Assembly (NCBI GenBank): GCA_900552285.1
Contig: URYV01000109.1
Coordinates: 1-5,597 of the forward strand
DNA: 5,597 nt
Direction: 5' to 3'
From: an uncultured Oscillospiraceae bacterium
Lineage (GTDB): Bacteria > Bacillota > Clostridia > Oscillospirales > Acutalibacteraceae
The notes under the pieces were generated by a model. It was not told the origin of the DNA. It searched no databases and saw nothing but the letters and a program-made list of their open reading frames with translations. The translations under genes and the position numbers were made by a program. Position 1 is the stretch's first letter. Every line of letters begins with the position of its first letter. Positions 4,974 to 5,597 of this stretch are shown piece after piece.

Positions 4974-5441
4974 ATGAAAAACAAGCTTTACAGGATTTTG
5001 CCGCTTTTTTTGGCGCTTTGTCTGCTGCTTTCCTGTTCAAAAACCACGGGGGAGCAGGGCGAAACCGTTTCCGACGCTGCCGAGCCTTTTCATGCAAGCG
5101 GGCAGATAAATATGGCCTTTGTGCAAAACGACACCCTGAGTCCCTATGAGGCCAAGACCAAGAGCAATCAGGAAATATCACGTCTTATGTATGACGGGCT
5201 TGTACGACTCAACGACAAATTCGAGCCGGTTTATGTTCTTGCCTCCGACATTACGGCCGACGGCAACAAATGCACCGTCACGCTTAATTCCTCGGCAAGG
5301 TTTACCGACGGAAAGCAGGTTACGGCCGACGACGTTGTATATTCGATTTCTTCTGCAAAAAACGCTTCTCTTTCCAAATATTATACCAAGCTTGAAAATG
5401 TAATCGGTTCGACCCAACTCCTTATTTTAATTGCGATTTAA
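4974..5441 (+). CDS. Family 5 ABC-transporter substrate-binding lipoprotein, 3' truncated
   Basis: The front part of a solute-binding lipoprotein of the SBP_bac_5 (peptide/nickel/oligopeptide, OppA/DppA) type, which captures substrate outside the membrane for an ABC importer. Residues 1-20 are a lipoprotein signal (basic start, hydrophobic core) with lipobox LLSC and lipidated Cys21. After a short linker the mature domain shows the family's opening pattern: QEISRLMYDGLVRLN (66-80), then KCTVTLNSSARFTDG, then the signature VTADDVVYSI (116-125). Full members are about 500 residues. This frame loses family character after LENV (about residue 143) and ends after 155 residues in a tail STQLLILIAI that looks out of frame. 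The break is near 5405, where another coding-like frame takes over. So this is a broken or chimeric gene, with the promoter and start intact. The remaining transporter genes are not in the window. Confidence 0.85.
   Translation: MKNKLYRILPLFLALCLLLSCSKTTGEQGETVSDAAEPFHASGQINMAFVQNDTLSPYEAKTKSNQEISRLMYDGLVRLNDKFEPVYVLASDITADGNKCTVTLNSSARFTDGKQVTADDVVYSISSAKNASLSKYYTKLENVIGSTQLLILIAI
5400..5411. other. Inferred junction breaking the lipoprotein gene
   Basis: Left of this point the sequence codes for a substrate-binding protein with CTT-type leucine codons. To the right a different frame is coding-like and uses CTG (3 of 4 leucines). Neither gene has a natural end or start here. No target-site duplication or inverted-repeat end is visible, though only 187 bases lie beyond it. 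Confidence 0.5.
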
Positions 5442-5597
5442 CCACAGCCGATCAGCGGCAGAAAACACCGCAAGAGCATTTTGAATACGATGCCGCCATC
5501 TCTGTTCTGGCTGGGCTGATCCAACGCATTATGGTAAAAAATCATCTGACGCCTGCGCAGGTTGCTGGTATCACAATCTCTGTCGTCGGCATTGTCT
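5411..5597 (+). CDS. Unrecognised coding-like fragment, lacks start and end
   Basis: A frame open from the junction to the window edge gives 62 codons with no start before an internal ATG at 5531. It reads DPTPYFNCDLTTADQRQ, then KTPQEHFEYDAAISVLAGL, IQRIMVKNHLTPAQVAG and ITISVVGIV. The part EYDAAISVL..L......HLTPAQ loosely recalls short SHOCT-like helical hairpins found in small proteins of clostridial mobile elements, but this is an impression and not an identification. Its CTG leucine usage matches the first half of fba and not the genes between them. It is probably the inside or the 3' part of a gene whose beginning was lost at the junction. Confidence 0.4.

Noticed and set aside
4621..5181. 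A minus-strand frame spanning the MerR 3' end, the intergenic region and the lipoprotein start
   Set aside because: It runs across a terminator and a promoter and is opposite two supported genes; its content is low-complexity and basic.

Overview
The window looks like chromosomal DNA from a low-to-mid-GC Gram-positive bacterium of the class Clostridia, probably an Oscillospiraceae/Ruminococcaceae-type gut anaerobe. The evidence is the gene set: a class II aldolase, EF-P followed by a CD1247-type Asp-rich zinc-ribbon protein, a class B sortase, an MscL with a C-terminal zinc ribbon, and an AdhR-like MerR regulator. Consensus sigma-A promoters and strong Shine-Dalgarno sites support this. The exact taxon cannot be read from the sequence.

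Layout: a 212-base leader carries a strong promoter (TTGTCA-17-TATAAT). It drives a five-gene rightward run: fba (aldolase), efp (elongation factor P), a CD1247-like acidic zinc-ribbon protein, a lipoprotein class B sortase, and mscL. Gaps are only 14 to 32 bases and no internal terminator is visible. A 13-bp perfect inverted repeat at 3548-3586 ends this run and also ends the convergent HAD phosphatase gene, whose stop codon lies in the hairpin. A MerR-family regulator is transcribed divergently from the HAD gene, from a full-consensus extended -10 promoter; a TAAAG/CTTTA dyad on its predicted start point suggests autorepression. After a hairpin terminator, a third consensus promoter drives a family 5 substrate-binding lipoprotein gene that breaks off at about 5405.

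The most unusual feature is a mosaic structure. Leucine codons in fba switch abruptly from almost all CTG (codons 1-160) to CTT/CTC with no CTG (codon 172 onward). The CTT/CTC style then holds through the rest of the window until the lipoprotein gene breaks at about 5405. There the sequence enters, in a different frame and with no start codon, another coding-like stretch that again favours CTG. So about 4.7 kb (roughly 700-5405) looks like a block of one origin joined at both ends to DNA of another. It is joined inside a conserved gene on the left and at an apparently non-homologous site on the right. This could be real horizontal replacement (homology on one side, illegitimate joining on the other) or a chimeric assembly; sequence alone cannot decide.

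Functionally the block mixes housekeeping genes (glycolysis, translation of polyproline stretches) with envelope functions (sortase, osmotic safety valve, peptide-type uptake). I see no CRISPR array, rRNA or tRNA gene, transposase or recognisable defence system.
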